A DNA stretch of 64,000 bases from UBA9926 sp023261215 (GTDB taxonomy: Bacteria > Pseudomonadota > Gammaproteobacteria > Pseudomonadales > Azotimanducaceae): contig JAYPYV010000011.1 in the NCBI GenBank assembly GCA_038136035.1, forward strand, positions 1 to 64,000. Direction: 5' to 3'. Numbering within the stretch: the stretch's first letter is position 1; each line of letters begins with the position of its first letter. The notes beneath the pieces are model-generated. The model was not told where the DNA came from and made no database searches. It was given only the letters and a program-made list of their open reading frames with translations. This document shows positions 18,203-26,829 of the stretch, piece by piece. Both the position numbers and the translations under genes were made by a program.

Positions 18203-18528
18203 GCGATGCAATCCTCGGTGGTGGTCTAGCGCCGACGTGTTAAGGCTTGAACCCGAGCGGTGCTGGGGCACAAAAGGGCGGTTGAATCGATAGACCGCGG
18301 CGGCCGTGAGCCTGACTCGCCTCGCTGGCTTTTCTGTTGATTTAAAGGGTTCTGTCGCGGGATGAGTCGCTGCTCGAGTCGGAGGAGTTTTGCGCCCCTG
18401 ACCCCCAATTGGGTCATGCGGGCAAGAGGGATGCGGCGGGTCGGTCAACATGGTCGCGGGATGATACAGGAATCACAGGGTGCTCGCTATGCGAGCACAC
18501 AAGCCTCACGTCAATCAGCGGAACAAGT
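18203..18528. other. Divergent intergenic region, DUF5916 gene / alpha-beta hydrolase gene
   Basis: 326 nt that must hold promoters for both flanking genes. Both frames run open into it, but neither extension looks like real protein. The one clear structure is a perfect 8-bp inverted repeat at 18480-18498. No confident -35/-10 pair was found. Confidence 0.5.
18480..18498 (+). repeat. Perfect 8-bp inverted repeat upstream of the hydrolase gene
   Basis: GTGCTCGC-TAT-GCGAGCAC, 30 nt before the ATG at 18529. With a 3-nt centre and no T-tract it is more like an operator or a 5'-UTR hairpin than a terminator. Confidence 0.5.
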
Positions 18529-19344
18529 ATGAATCCGGTAGAACAGGTCGGCCTTTGGTTGATCAATCGAATTGAGATCTTAGGGAGCCAGAGCGTGGGA
18601 TCGATTGCTATCGACCCTTCCGCTAATCTGAGCCTCGACGTTTATGAGGGTGCGGTTGGTTTGGACGCACCTGTGGTCCTCTTTTTCTATGGCGGAAATT
18701 GGGCGCGCGGCGAGCGACGACAATACCAATTTGTCGGCGAGGCGTTCGCGAAGCTGGGTGTCACCGCCCTCGTCGCGGACTATCGGAAGCGTCCCGATGT
18801 TCGTTTTGAAGACACCTTGTCCGATGCCAGCAAAGCGTTGGACTGGACCTTGGCCAATTATCAAGACCGCCCGATCGTTCTCTCGGGGCATTCCGCGGGC
18901 GCTCAGATTGCGTGTTTGTTGGCACTCGATAAGACGCGGTCGACCCCTGGGGCGGTGGATGGCGTCATTGGACTTGCAGGGCCCTATGATTTTTATCCCT
19001 TTACCGAACGCGAGCACTGGGACTACTTTGGTCCGCCGTGGCGTTATCCTCTGACACAGCCGGTTTGGCGCCTTCACGCGACCATGCCAAGCTTCTTGTT
19101 GCTCCATGGCGCAGTTGATCAACGCGTGCGACGAGGCCACTCCAAATCACTTTACCTGCGCGTGCTGACTTCTGGAGGCTTGGCTATTCGACGGGTGTAT
19201 GAGAGGCTAGATCACACCGGCATTATTCTCGAGTTTATGCGTGGGCGGCGTCATCGCTCCTCAGTCATGATCGACATTCAGCAGTATTTAAGTGCCCTTA
19301 CCACACGAACATTAAGTGAGATGGAGAAAGATTTATGGCATTAA
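18529..19344 (+). CDS. Alpha/beta hydrolase (carboxylesterase-like)
   Basis: A 271-residue serine hydrolase. The ATG at 18529 is preferred over an upstream in-frame start at 18409 because homology-like sequence (MNPVEQVGLW) begins here. The oxyanion segment FFYGGNW replaces the usual HGGxW, and the nucleophile is in GHSAGA. The acid and base are probably in GAVDQRV and LDHTG. It resembles HSL/kynurenine-formamidase-like esterases. It overlaps the following enoyl-CoA hydratase by 10 nt, so the two are probably co-transcribed. Confidence 0.75.
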   Translation: MNPVEQVGLWLINRIEILGSQSVGSIAIDPSANLSLDVYEGAVGLDAPVVLFFYGGNWARGERRQYQFVGEAFAKLGVTALVADYRKRPDVRFEDTLSDASKALDWTLANYQDRPIVLSGHSAGAQIACLLALDKTRSTPGAVDGVIGLAGPYDFYPFTEREHWDYFGPPWRYPLTQPVWRLHATMPSFLLLHGAVDQRVRRGHSKSLYLRVLTSGGLAIRRVYERLDHTGIILEFMRGRRHRSSVMIDIQQYLSALTTRTLSEMEKDLWH

Positions 19345-20156
19345 CGCCTTCGACAACCGAAGAACTATTGGTTGAGGAACATGGCCGTGTCGCGGTCATT
19401 ACGTTGAATCGACCCGATCGATATAACGCGATCAGTCGTGACATGTTGAACGAGCTGTCTAAGAAAGTCGTTGAAGCCAACCGGGACCCCGATATTCGAT
19501 GTATCGTGCTCACGGGTGCTGGCAAAGGCTTTTGCTCTGGCCTCGATCTGATTGGCGTGAATGAGGGCGGCATTGGCAGTGGCGATAATAAAGGGGATAA
19601 CCGGCCTGCTCGCCAGTTATTCGACTTGCGTGATGCGCCCATCAACGTCATGTGGAATATCGACACCCCCATGATTTGCGCGCTAAACGGTCCAGCGGCG
19701 GGTTATGGCATGGATCTTACCTTGCTCTGTGACATGCGGATTGCGTCAACCACGGCGAAGATGGCGGCGGTGACCGCCAAGCGTAATGTGGTGCCAGAAA
19801 GTGGTGGCACTTGGCTTTTGCCGAGGCTGATTGGTTGGGGCAAGGCTGCCGAACTCTACTATCGAGCCAGAACCGTGGACGCTGCAGAATGTCTCGAAAT
19901 GGGTCTGGTGAACGTGATTGTCGAGCCGGATGAACTGATGCCAACTGCCATGCAGTGGGCGCAAGAAATCGCAGAGAATGCGCCACTTGCTGTTCAGACC
20001 ACAAAGCGAATGATGCGAATGGGCTTAGAAGAGTCTTACGATACTGCTGTGGATCACCTCATGGTGCATTTGGCGGGCATGTTCCAGAGTGAAGACTTCA
20101 AAGAGGGGGTCAAAGCCTTCGTTGAAAAACGTAAGCCAGAATTTACGGGTCGGTAG
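19335..20156 (+). CDS. Enoyl-CoA hydratase/isomerase family protein
   Basis: A 273-residue crotonase-fold protein. The first oxyanion region is around residues 55-75 (GAGKGFCSGLDL) and the second is NGPAAGYGMDL near 117. It adds water to, or isomerises, an enoyl-CoA. The exact reaction is uncertain because the catalytic acidic residues vary within this family. The start overlaps the end of the upstream hydrolase. Its TAG stop is in frame with the downstream yjbQ coding region. Confidence 0.82.
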   Translation: MALTPSTTEELLVEEHGRVAVITLNRPDRYNAISRDMLNELSKKVVEANRDPDIRCIVLTGAGKGFCSGLDLIGVNEGGIGSGDNKGDNRPARQLFDLRDAPINVMWNIDTPMICALNGPAAGYGMDLTLLCDMRIASTTAKMAAVTAKRNVVPESGGTWLLPRLIGWGKAAELYYRARTVDAAECLEMGLVNVIVEPDELMPTAMQWAQEIAENAPLAVQTTKRMMRMGLEESYDTAVDHLMVHLAGMFQSEDFKEGVKAFVEKRKPEFTGR

Positions 20157-20204
20157 CTCATTAGTCGGATCTCAACGCTCTGGATTCAGACATCAGGTCG
20201 GGGC

Positions 20205-20576
20205 TTGATCGAAATCACCGGCAAGGTGAACGCATTGCTGGAAACTAGGGGTCTTAGCGAAGGGCTGTGTACGGTATTTGTAAGACACACGTCTGCCAGC
20301 CTCCTGATTCAAGAGAATGCTGACCCTGATGTGCTGATCGATCTGGAGCACTGGCTCGGGCGGTGGGTTGAGGATGGAGATCCAGCCTTTCGACACCGAT
20401 CGGAGGGGCCTGACGACATGGCGGCTCACATTCGATCTGCCTTAACCCAAACGTCAATAGGCATTCCATTTTCGGAAGGGCGATTGGCCCTCGGAACATG
20501 GCAAGGCTTATATCTTTGGGAGCACCGTTATTGTGCGCACGAGCGTCAGGTTCTCGTGCACCTGTCCGCTGTCTAG
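20205..20576 (+). CDS. yjbQ: YjbQ/UPF0047 family protein
   Basis: A small single-domain YjbQ protein, 123 residues from the TTG at 20205. Family hallmarks are clear: RHTSASLLIQEN, the DDMAAHI segment, LGTWQGLYLWEH. Some members show thiamine-phosphate synthase activity; the physiological role is unsettled. The start is problematic. Homology to the family's N-terminal strand continues upstream of the TTG, back to about 20160, where the codon aligned with the usual Met is ATT, three nucleotides after the enoyl-CoA hydratase stop. No ATG or GTG exists in that stretch. Either an ATT start or a shortened protein from TTG is implied. Confidence 0.8.
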   Translation: MIEITGKVNALLETRGLSEGLCTVFVRHTSASLLIQENADPDVLIDLEHWLGRWVEDGDPAFRHRSEGPDDMAAHIRSALTQTSIGIPFSEGRLALGTWQGLYLWEHRYCAHERQVLVHLSAV

Positions 20577-20601
20577 CAGGTCAAGGCGCTAGGCGCGGGG
20601 C

Positions 20602-20625
20602 GGTCAGCGCAGAGAAGCGCAGACC
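20602..20625. repeat. Hairpin between convergent genes
   Basis: GGTC-A-GCGC, a six-base loop, GCGC-A-GACC: a 4+4 bp stem with one A-A mismatch between the yjbQ and aldehyde dehydrogenase stops. It may stop transcription from both sides, but lacks T-runs. Confidence 0.3.
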
Positions 20626-20695
20626 CTGCTAAAGCGTCAGCGGCTCGCCGGGTTCAATGGGGCGTCGCCCGCGCATCCCGCCGCGTCGAAGGGCC

Positions 20696-22111
20696 TTACT
20701 TGGCCGCTGCCGTTTTTTTATACGGTGGGCCCATTTTCTTGGCGATGGATGAAAACAGCTTGCTTTGCGAATAGATCGACCGTGCATGGCTGAAGTTCTT
20801 GAATCCGTCCACCCCGTGGTAAGCACCCATTCCGCTTGGCCCAACACCGCCGAAGGGTAGATTTTCCTGAGCGACATGCATGATGACGTCGTTCAGCGTG
20901 ACGCCGCCAGACACGGTGTGATCGAGCACTTGTCGGGTCTCGTTAGCATCGTCGCCAAAATAATAGAGGCCGAGCGGTCGGTCATGTTGATTAACATAAT
21001 CGATGGTTTCTTCGATGTGGTCATATGTCTTCACAGGCAGAAGCGGGCCAAAAATTTCTTCCTGCATGATCTTCATATCCTCGCTCGGATTGAGGACCAG
21101 CGTGGGGGGAATCCGGTGATGTTCTTGCTGTGAGAAGTCCTCATTGCTTGGATTGATGCTGATTATCTCAGCACCCTTGGACTGTGCATCTTCTAAGTAA
21201 CTATTGAGCCGCTCAAAGTGTCGCTCATTGATGACCGAGGTGTAGTCTGGGTTATCTTTGATGTCAGGAAACATTTCGTTGACTGCAGTCTGGGCTTGGC
21301 TAACAAATTCGCTGATTCGCTCTTGCGGCACCATGGCGTAATCCGGGGCGAGGCAGATTTGTCCGGCATTCATGGTTTTTCCCGCCATCACGTTTCGCGC
21401 CGTCATTGCCATGTCTGCAGAGCGACCCACGATCACGGGCGATTTGCCGCCCAGTTCCAGCGTGACCGGGACTAGATTTTCCGCCGCCGCCCGCATGACG
21501 TGGCGCGCGATGGCGGTTGCCCCTGTGAAGAGTAAATGATCGAAGGGAAGCTGAGAGAATGCGCTGCCAACCTCCGGTCCGCCCGTGAACACGGCGAGTT
21601 CCTCTTCATCAAAAGCGGATTCCAGGGTGGTTTTCATTAATTCAGAGGTGATGGGGGTATATTCAGAGGGCTTGATCATGGTTCGATTGCCCGCCGCAAA
21701 CACCCCCGCCAAAGGTGAAAAGGTCAATTGCACTGGAAAGTTCCAGGGACTGATACAACCCACAACGCCAAGCGGCTGGTATTCGATTCTCGCGCGGCCA
21801 CCGAGCAGACCCATGGGAAAGGTGGCCTTGCGTCGCTCTGGTTTCATCCAAGAGCGAACCTGCTTCACGGCATCTTTTAGAGGCCCAATCGCGCCTTGGA
21901 TGTCTGTGAGCTTTGACGCGTCAAGGCTGCGATTGCCGAAATCTTCACTCATCGCATCGCAGAAGGCATCGCCATGTGTCTCCAGGACCGCGATGGCGCG
22001 TTTCAATCGGTCGATCCGGAGAGAAGCGGGCACTTCGCCCCCTTTGATTTGGGCTTGCCGTTGGCGATCCAGTGTATTTTGCATCACGGCTAATGTGGGT
22101 GCTTCACTCAT
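20696..22111 (-). CDS. Aldehyde dehydrogenase (coniferyl-aldehyde dehydrogenase-like)
   Basis: A 471-residue NAD(P)-dependent aldehyde dehydrogenase of the class-3-like/coniferyl aldehyde branch. The general base Glu219 is in LELGGKSP and the catalytic Cys253 in NAGQICLAPDY. The Rossmann nucleotide site surrounds FTGATAIARHV near 195-205. It oxidises an aldehyde to its acid; aromatic or medium-chain fatty aldehydes are likely by family. GGAG precedes the ATG. Confidence 0.85.
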   Translation of the reverse strand: MSEAPTLAVMQNTLDRQRQAQIKGGEVPASLRIDRLKRAIAVLETHGDAFCDAMSEDFGNRSLDASKLTDIQGAIGPLKDAVKQVRSWMKPERRKATFPMGLLGGRARIEYQPLGVVGCISPWNFPVQLTFSPLAGVFAAGNRTMIKPSEYTPITSELMKTTLESAFDEEELAVFTGGPEVGSAFSQLPFDHLLFTGATAIARHVMRAAAENLVPVTLELGGKSPVIVGRSADMAMTARNVMAGKTMNAGQICLAPDYAMVPQERISEFVSQAQTAVNEMFPDIKDNPDYTSVINERHFERLNSYLEDAQSKGAEIISINPSNEDFSQQEHHRIPPTLVLNPSEDMKIMQEEIFGPLLPVKTYDHIEETIDYVNQHDRPLGLYYFGDDANETRQVLDHTVSGGVTLNDVIMHVAQENLPFGGVGPSGMGAYHGVDGFKNFSHARSIYSQSKLFSSIAKKMGPPYKKTAAAK

Positions 22112-22497
22112 TTTGGGTCTCCGAATCCATGGGCTTGAGCGGTGAGCGGGCCTGACGCGGAGTCGCCCCGGTCACTCGTGGTAGATTTTACCTACTTTCA
22201 AACAAAACAGCGCTCGCGCGTTTGCGTCGAGGTTGTGTTGAATGAGCGGCCGTACGCGCTTATTTGTTCCTAGATCAGTGATTCGTCGAGCGACAGCCTG
22301 TAGGGATTATACGAGGCGCCCCCTGCGTCGCAACGTCTAATCGATACCAACAGAAATTGATTCAGAGAGTGCCGGGCGTTTTGACCACGTTGCCCAGCCC
22401 GCAGGGTGCTTTGCGAGCCCGCAGGGCGTCGACTACGCGGCATCGGAGTGGGGCATCGCCTGCCCGGTGTGATCCGTTATCGGACCCTCAAGAGGGC
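22112..22497. other. Intergenic region between aldehyde dehydrogenase and GNAT genes
   Basis: 386 nt. It should carry the aldehyde dehydrogenase promoter (minus strand) and the 3' end of the GNAT transcript. An 11-bp direct repeat AGCCCGCAGGG occurs twice around 22397-22425. No gene, RNA or terminator could be supported. Confidence 0.45.
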
Positions 22498-23067
22498 TTA
22501 GGTCGAGAAGTCATGCACATAAATCAGCGCGGGCCAGTTTCGCCCGTGCAATTGAATCACATCATCCCGAACGCCCTCGTAACGGCCCCCTGATTTGATC
22601 GCGACCCTTTGACTGGCGTCGTTGCTCATCAGCATGCGGATCTCGACTTTGGCAATGGCACCCGTTTGTCTCGCCCGAGCGAGGACCGCGTGAGCCGCTT
22701 CGCTGGCATAGCCTCGCCCCTCAGATTGCTTTCGCACCCAGTAGCCAAGATTCCAGGCCCCACTCGGTTCGACTTCGCTCAGCCCGCAACAGCCGACGAG
22801 ATCCCCCGTCAATCGCTCAAAAAGGAGATAGTGAAAGCCTTGGTGGGCATGAGCCGCCGCCTCGGCATCCCTCAACCAAGCAATGGCATCCCCCAGCGCA
22901 TAATCTTGGGTGCACCAGCTGAGAAATTGGGACAAGCTTTGGTGACTGCCGCGCACCGTCCTAAAGAGCGTTTCAGCATCCTCAGCGCGCGGTAGTCGCA
23001 ATAAAAGTCGCGGCGTCTCCTCGGGCGCTAAAAGGCCCTGAAGGCGTGTCTCAGTCGGCTCTAGCAT
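22498..23067 (-). CDS. GNAT family N-acetyltransferase (RimJ-like)
   Basis: A 189-residue acetyltransferase. I chose the ATG at 23067 because AGAGGAA lies at good spacing and the sequence then matches the family; the frame continues 23 codons upstream. It has the RimJ/RimL pattern: LRLPRAEDAE near the start, GYWVRKQSEGRGYASEA as the acetyl-CoA pyrophosphate loop, and IKSGGRYEGVRDD near the end. The substrate may be a ribosomal protein N-terminus or a small amine. It is divergent from leuC. Confidence 0.8.
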   Translation of the reverse strand: MLEPTETRLQGLLAPEETPRLLLRLPRAEDAETLFRTVRGSHQSLSQFLSWCTQDYALGDAIAWLRDAEAAAHAHQGFHYLLFERLTGDLVGCCGLSEVEPSGAWNLGYWVRKQSEGRGYASEAAHAVLARARQTGAIAKVEIRMLMSNDASQRVAIKSGGRYEGVRDDVIQLHGRNWPALIYVHDFST

Positions 23068-23149
23068 AGGCGTTAGGTTCCTCTCGCCGCCATGGTCATC
23101 GCTTGGGGTTCTGGTAAACTTGGCGCCTTTCTTCATGGGGTAGCGTGCG

Positions 23150-24556
23150 TTGGGTAAAAACTTATACCAAAAGGTTTGGGATAGTCACGTGGTTGGCCAA
23201 CTCGAGAACGGCCAGTACCAGGTTTTTATGGCATTGCATCTGATTCATGAGGTGACCAGCCCTCAAGCGTTCGGGATGCTGAAAGATAAAGGGCTCAATG
23301 TGGCCTATCCAGCGCGAACGTTTGCGACGGTCGACCATATTATTCCAACCGATTCCCAGGCTCGTCCCTTAGCGGATGACATGGCCGAACGTATGCTGCA
23401 AGTGCTTGAGCAATCGACTGCAGAGCATGGGATTGAATTTTTCGCCCCGGAAACCGGCTCTCAAGGCATTGTGCATGTGGTTGGACCCGAGCTCGGGTTG
23501 ACCCAACCCGGCATGACCATTTGTTGTGGGGATAGCCACACGGCAACCCATGGTGCCTTTGGCTGTATCGCTCTCGGCATCGGTACATCGCAGGTCCGTG
23601 ATGTCTTGGCGAGTCAGACATTGGCGATGGATCCGCTCAAGGTGAGAAAAATCAACATCCATGGCGCGTTAAAAAAAGGCGTCACGGCCAAAGACGTGAT
23701 TTTGCATGTGATTCGGGTCCTCGGCGTCAACGGGGGTGTAGGCTTCGCCTATGAATACTCGGGAGACACGATTTCGCGCATGACCATGGAAGAGCGCATG
23801 ACGGTCTGCAACATGAGTATTGAAGGGGGCGCTCGATGCGGTTACATCAATCCCGATGAAACCACTTATGACTACTTGAAGGGCAGGGAACGTGTGCCAT
23901 CGGGCGAGGCCTTTGAGATGGCGAGAGCCCGGTGGGCGAGCTTTGCATCCGACGACGATGCAACCTACGACGACGTTGTCGACTTTGATGCGTCGCAAAT
24001 TGAGCCAACCGTCACCTGGGGCGTGACGCCTGCGCAGGCGATCGGGGTTGGAGAACGCATTCCCACGGCCGAAACCCATACGGATGAGGAGCTGCTGGCC
24101 AGCGCGCTGAACTACATGAAGCTTGAGGCGAATGCCCCCATAAAGGGCACGGCGATTCAGGTGGCATTTATCGGGAGTTGCACGAACGGCCGCCTCAGCG
24201 ATTTCGAGGCCGTGGCTGAAGTGCTGAGAGGGCATCATGTCGCGCAGGGTGTGCGGGCGATCGCGGTCCCAGGATCTGAAAAAGTCGATGCGGCAGCACG
24301 GGCCAAGGGCTTGCACGAGATTTTTGAATCGGCAGGGTTTGAGTGGCGTAAGCCGGGCTGTTCGATGTGCCTGGCAATGAACCCTGACAAGCTGGTGGGT
24401 GATGAAGTCTGTGCTTCAAGCTCAAACCGAAATTTCATGGGCCGACAGGGTTCGAGCACTGGTCGAACCATTTTGATGAGCCCAATTATGGTTGCCGCAG
24501 CGGCGGTCGAGGGCGCTGTGGCTGATGCGCGTGAAGTATTTGGTTTGGAGGGATGA
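23150..24556 (+). CDS. leuC: 3-isopropylmalate dehydratase large subunit
   Basis: A 468-residue LeuC. The three [4Fe-4S] ligands are Cys344 (GSCTNGR), Cys404 and Cys407 (GCSMC). It starts with TTG at 23150: an in-frame TAG lies 7 nt upstream and no ATG/GTG fits. With LeuD it isomerises 2-isopropylmalate to 3-isopropylmalate. Because cimA follows leuD, the same enzyme probably also isomerises citramalate. The leuD start overlaps its stop by 4 nt. Confidence 0.95.
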   Translation: MGKNLYQKVWDSHVVGQLENGQYQVFMALHLIHEVTSPQAFGMLKDKGLNVAYPARTFATVDHIIPTDSQARPLADDMAERMLQVLEQSTAEHGIEFFAPETGSQGIVHVVGPELGLTQPGMTICCGDSHTATHGAFGCIALGIGTSQVRDVLASQTLAMDPLKVRKINIHGALKKGVTAKDVILHVIRVLGVNGGVGFAYEYSGDTISRMTMEERMTVCNMSIEGGARCGYINPDETTYDYLKGRERVPSGEAFEMARARWASFASDDDATYDDVVDFDASQIEPTVTWGVTPAQAIGVGERIPTAETHTDEELLASALNYMKLEANAPIKGTAIQVAFIGSCTNGRLSDFEAVAEVLRGHHVAQGVRAIAVPGSEKVDAAARAKGLHEIFESAGFEWRKPGCSMCLAMNPDKLVGDEVCASSSNRNFMGRQGSSTGRTILMSPIMVAAAAVEGAVADAREVFGLEG

Positions 24557-25143
24557 TGGACACTAAGACGAAACGATCTGGACGAGCAGTCTATGTCCCT
24601 GGCAATGACATCGACACAGATCGAATCATTCCGGCTCGGTTTTTGAAGTGCGTCACCTTTGACGAGCTGGGCCCCTCACTTTTTTATGACGAGCGCTTTG
24701 ACGCAAAAGGCGTGAGTAAGGGGCATCCGCTGGATCAAGCGATTCACGCAGGCGCTTCGATCTTGATTTCGGATGCCAACTTCGGGTGTGGTTCGAGTCG
24801 TGAACACGCGCCTCAAGCCATTCAGAAATTTGGCATCGATGTGGTGATTGCTGAGAGTTTCGCTGAGATTTTCCATGGCAATTGCACGACCCTGGGTATT
24901 CCCTGTTTGCAGATGGCCAAGGCGCCGAGGGCTGAACTCGCGGCTCTGGTCCAGAAGGCGCCTGAAGAGCCTCTGCTCATCGACCTCGAGTCGATGCAGA
25001 TCATGTTTTTGAACCAAAGCTTCGCCTTCTCCATGAAGCCCAGCACGCGAGAAGCATTTCTTGCCGGGACCTTTGATCCGCTCGATGAGCTCCTTGCCCA
25101 ACGCGATGCGGTCGCCGCTGTGGACGCACGGTTATCCGCATGA
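24553..25143 (+). CDS. leuD: 3-isopropylmalate dehydratase small subunit
   Basis: A 196-residue LeuD, normal length. Substrate-binding loops are clear: GNDIDTDRIIPARFLK near residues 17-32 and FGCGSSREHAPQA near 76-88. It forms the swivelling domain of the isomerase with LeuC. It overlaps both neighbours by 4 nt (leuC upstream, cimA downstream), indicating a tightly coupled operon. Confidence 0.95.
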   Translation: MMDTKTKRSGRAVYVPGNDIDTDRIIPARFLKCVTFDELGPSLFYDERFDAKGVSKGHPLDQAIHAGASILISDANFGCGSSREHAPQAIQKFGIDVVIAESFAEIFHGNCTTLGIPCLQMAKAPRAELAALVQKAPEEPLLIDLESMQIMFLNQSFAFSMKPSTREAFLAGTFDPLDELLAQRDAVAAVDARLSA

Positions 25144-26807
25144 GCGAAGTGCCCCCTGATCGGATCGAGATTTACGACACCTCGTTACGGGATGGTAACC
25201 AGGGGGAGGGGGTCAATCTGAGCTTGGCGGACAAGCTCGAAATTACGGCTGTGCTCGACCAACTCGGGGTGCAGTTCACAGAGGGTGGGTGGCCAGGGTC
25301 CAACCCTAAAGACAGTGAATTTTTCGTCGCAGCGAGACAACAGTCGTTCAATCAGATTCAGATTTCAGCTTTTGGATCAACCCATCGTGCGGATTGTCTA
25401 CCTGAAGAGGATCATTTTCTTCAGCAGTTGATCGATGCGAAGGCGGATGTCACGTGTATTTTTGGCAAAAGTTGGCTGCTCCACGTGGATCAGGCATTGA
25501 GAGTGTCCGCAGACCGAAATTTAGAGATGATTGAGGGCTCGATTCGATACCTGAAATCGGAAACGGGGCGACCTGTCTTTTATGACGCCGAACATTTCTT
25601 CGATGGCTATCGGTCAGATGCGCCTTATGCGCTTGCGACGCTCGAGATGGCCTTTGCCGCAGGCGCTTCGAGGCTCATCCTGTGCGATACCAACGGGGGG
25701 ATGCTGCCCCAGCAGGTTGCCGAGGCGGTGTCTGAGGTCCGCGCGCATTTGCCAGCGGCGCATTTGGGGATTCATGTCCATAATGATGGTGGACTGGCTG
25801 TGGCAAACACCCTGGCAGCGGTGTCGGCGGGCGTTTGTCAGGTGCAGGGCACCATCAACGGTATTGGTGAGCGCTGCGGCAACGTGGATCTGACCTCGGT
25901 CATTGCCAATCTCGAGCTAAAAATGGGAAGGCCCTGTTTGCCTGACGGAGCGCTCGAACATCTCACCTGGGTTTCGCGGCGCGTCTGGGAGTTGCTTGGG
26001 TTTGATGGGCCACTCGGTCAACCTTTTGTCGGTCCTTCGGCGTTCGCCCATAAAGGAGGGGTTCACGTATCCGCGGTCCTACGAAACCCGGAAACCTATG
26101 AGCACGTGACCCCTGAGCAGGTCGGGAACGCGCGCAAGGTGCTGATCAGTGAATTAGCCGGGGGGTCGAACGTTCGCGCAAAGTTAGCGAATCGCTATGC
26201 AGAGCTCGAGGATGCGCATAAGACAAAAGCGATTCTCGAAGAGGTTCAAGACAAAGAGCACGCGGGCTATAGCTTCGAAAACGCCGATGGCAGTTTCGAC
26301 CTTGTTGTGAGGCGTCATCTCGGCCGACTGAATTTCCTGTTTGAGCCGCTCTTCTATCGTATTTACTCACCCGGCAATGAGAATGCGTCGGACCAAAATG
26401 ACGTGGATATCGCCGGCGCAATCGAAGCATCCGTGAAATTGCGCGTAGGCGACCAGGTTGAGTTGCGTGCCGCGGAGGGCAGTGGTCCGGTAGACGCCTT
26501 GAATCTCGCGCTCCGAGATGCACTCGCGCCGCATTTTCCTGTGGTTAAAGATTTGCATTTGACCGACTACACGGTGAAGGTTGTTAACTCAACGCAAGAA
26601 ACGGCGGCGCGTGTTCGCGTGCTGCTCGAACACACGTTTGAGGGAGAAACCTTCGGGACCGTGGGCGTCAATGTGGACGTGATTAAGGCCAGCTGGAATG
26701 CCTTGGTCGAGGCTTATCACTACGCACTCATTCGGAGCCATGAATTTGCGGCCGAGCGACGCTCACTAGACGACGCGGCATCCGGCTCAGAAACATCGCA
26801 ACCATGA
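25140..26807 (+). CDS. cimA: Citramalate synthase
   Basis: A 555-residue member of the alpha-isopropylmalate synthase family, of the CimA type. The TIM barrel begins with DTSLRDGNQGEG at residues 13-24; the metal-binding HVHNDGG and the NGIGERCGN segment are intact. The C-terminal region (about 400-540) is the LeuA-type allosteric domain, so isoleucine feedback is expected. It condenses acetyl-CoA and pyruvate to (R)-citramalate, the first step of threonine-independent isoleucine synthesis. Overlap with leuD suggests the operon serves this route. A leuB gene is not present here. Confidence 0.88.
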   Translation: MSEVPPDRIEIYDTSLRDGNQGEGVNLSLADKLEITAVLDQLGVQFTEGGWPGSNPKDSEFFVAARQQSFNQIQISAFGSTHRADCLPEEDHFLQQLIDAKADVTCIFGKSWLLHVDQALRVSADRNLEMIEGSIRYLKSETGRPVFYDAEHFFDGYRSDAPYALATLEMAFAAGASRLILCDTNGGMLPQQVAEAVSEVRAHLPAAHLGIHVHNDGGLAVANTLAAVSAGVCQVQGTINGIGERCGNVDLTSVIANLELKMGRPCLPDGALEHLTWVSRRVWELLGFDGPLGQPFVGPSAFAHKGGVHVSAVLRNPETYEHVTPEQVGNARKVLISELAGGSNVRAKLANRYAELEDAHKTKAILEEVQDKEHAGYSFENADGSFDLVVRRHLGRLNFLFEPLFYRIYSPGNENASDQNDVDIAGAIEASVKLRVGDQVELRAAEGSGPVDALNLALRDALAPHFPVVKDLHLTDYTVKVVNSTQETAARVRVLLEHTFEGETFGTVGVNVDVIKASWNALVEAYHYALIRSHEFAAERRSLDDAASGSETSQP

Positions 26808-26829
26808 GCAACGGTGCGCCAGCGCCGAG

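Noticed and set aside
23669..24316. 215-codon minus-strand frame inside leuC
   Set aside because: Antisense to a highly conserved gene; the translation is His/Arg-rich without any domain.
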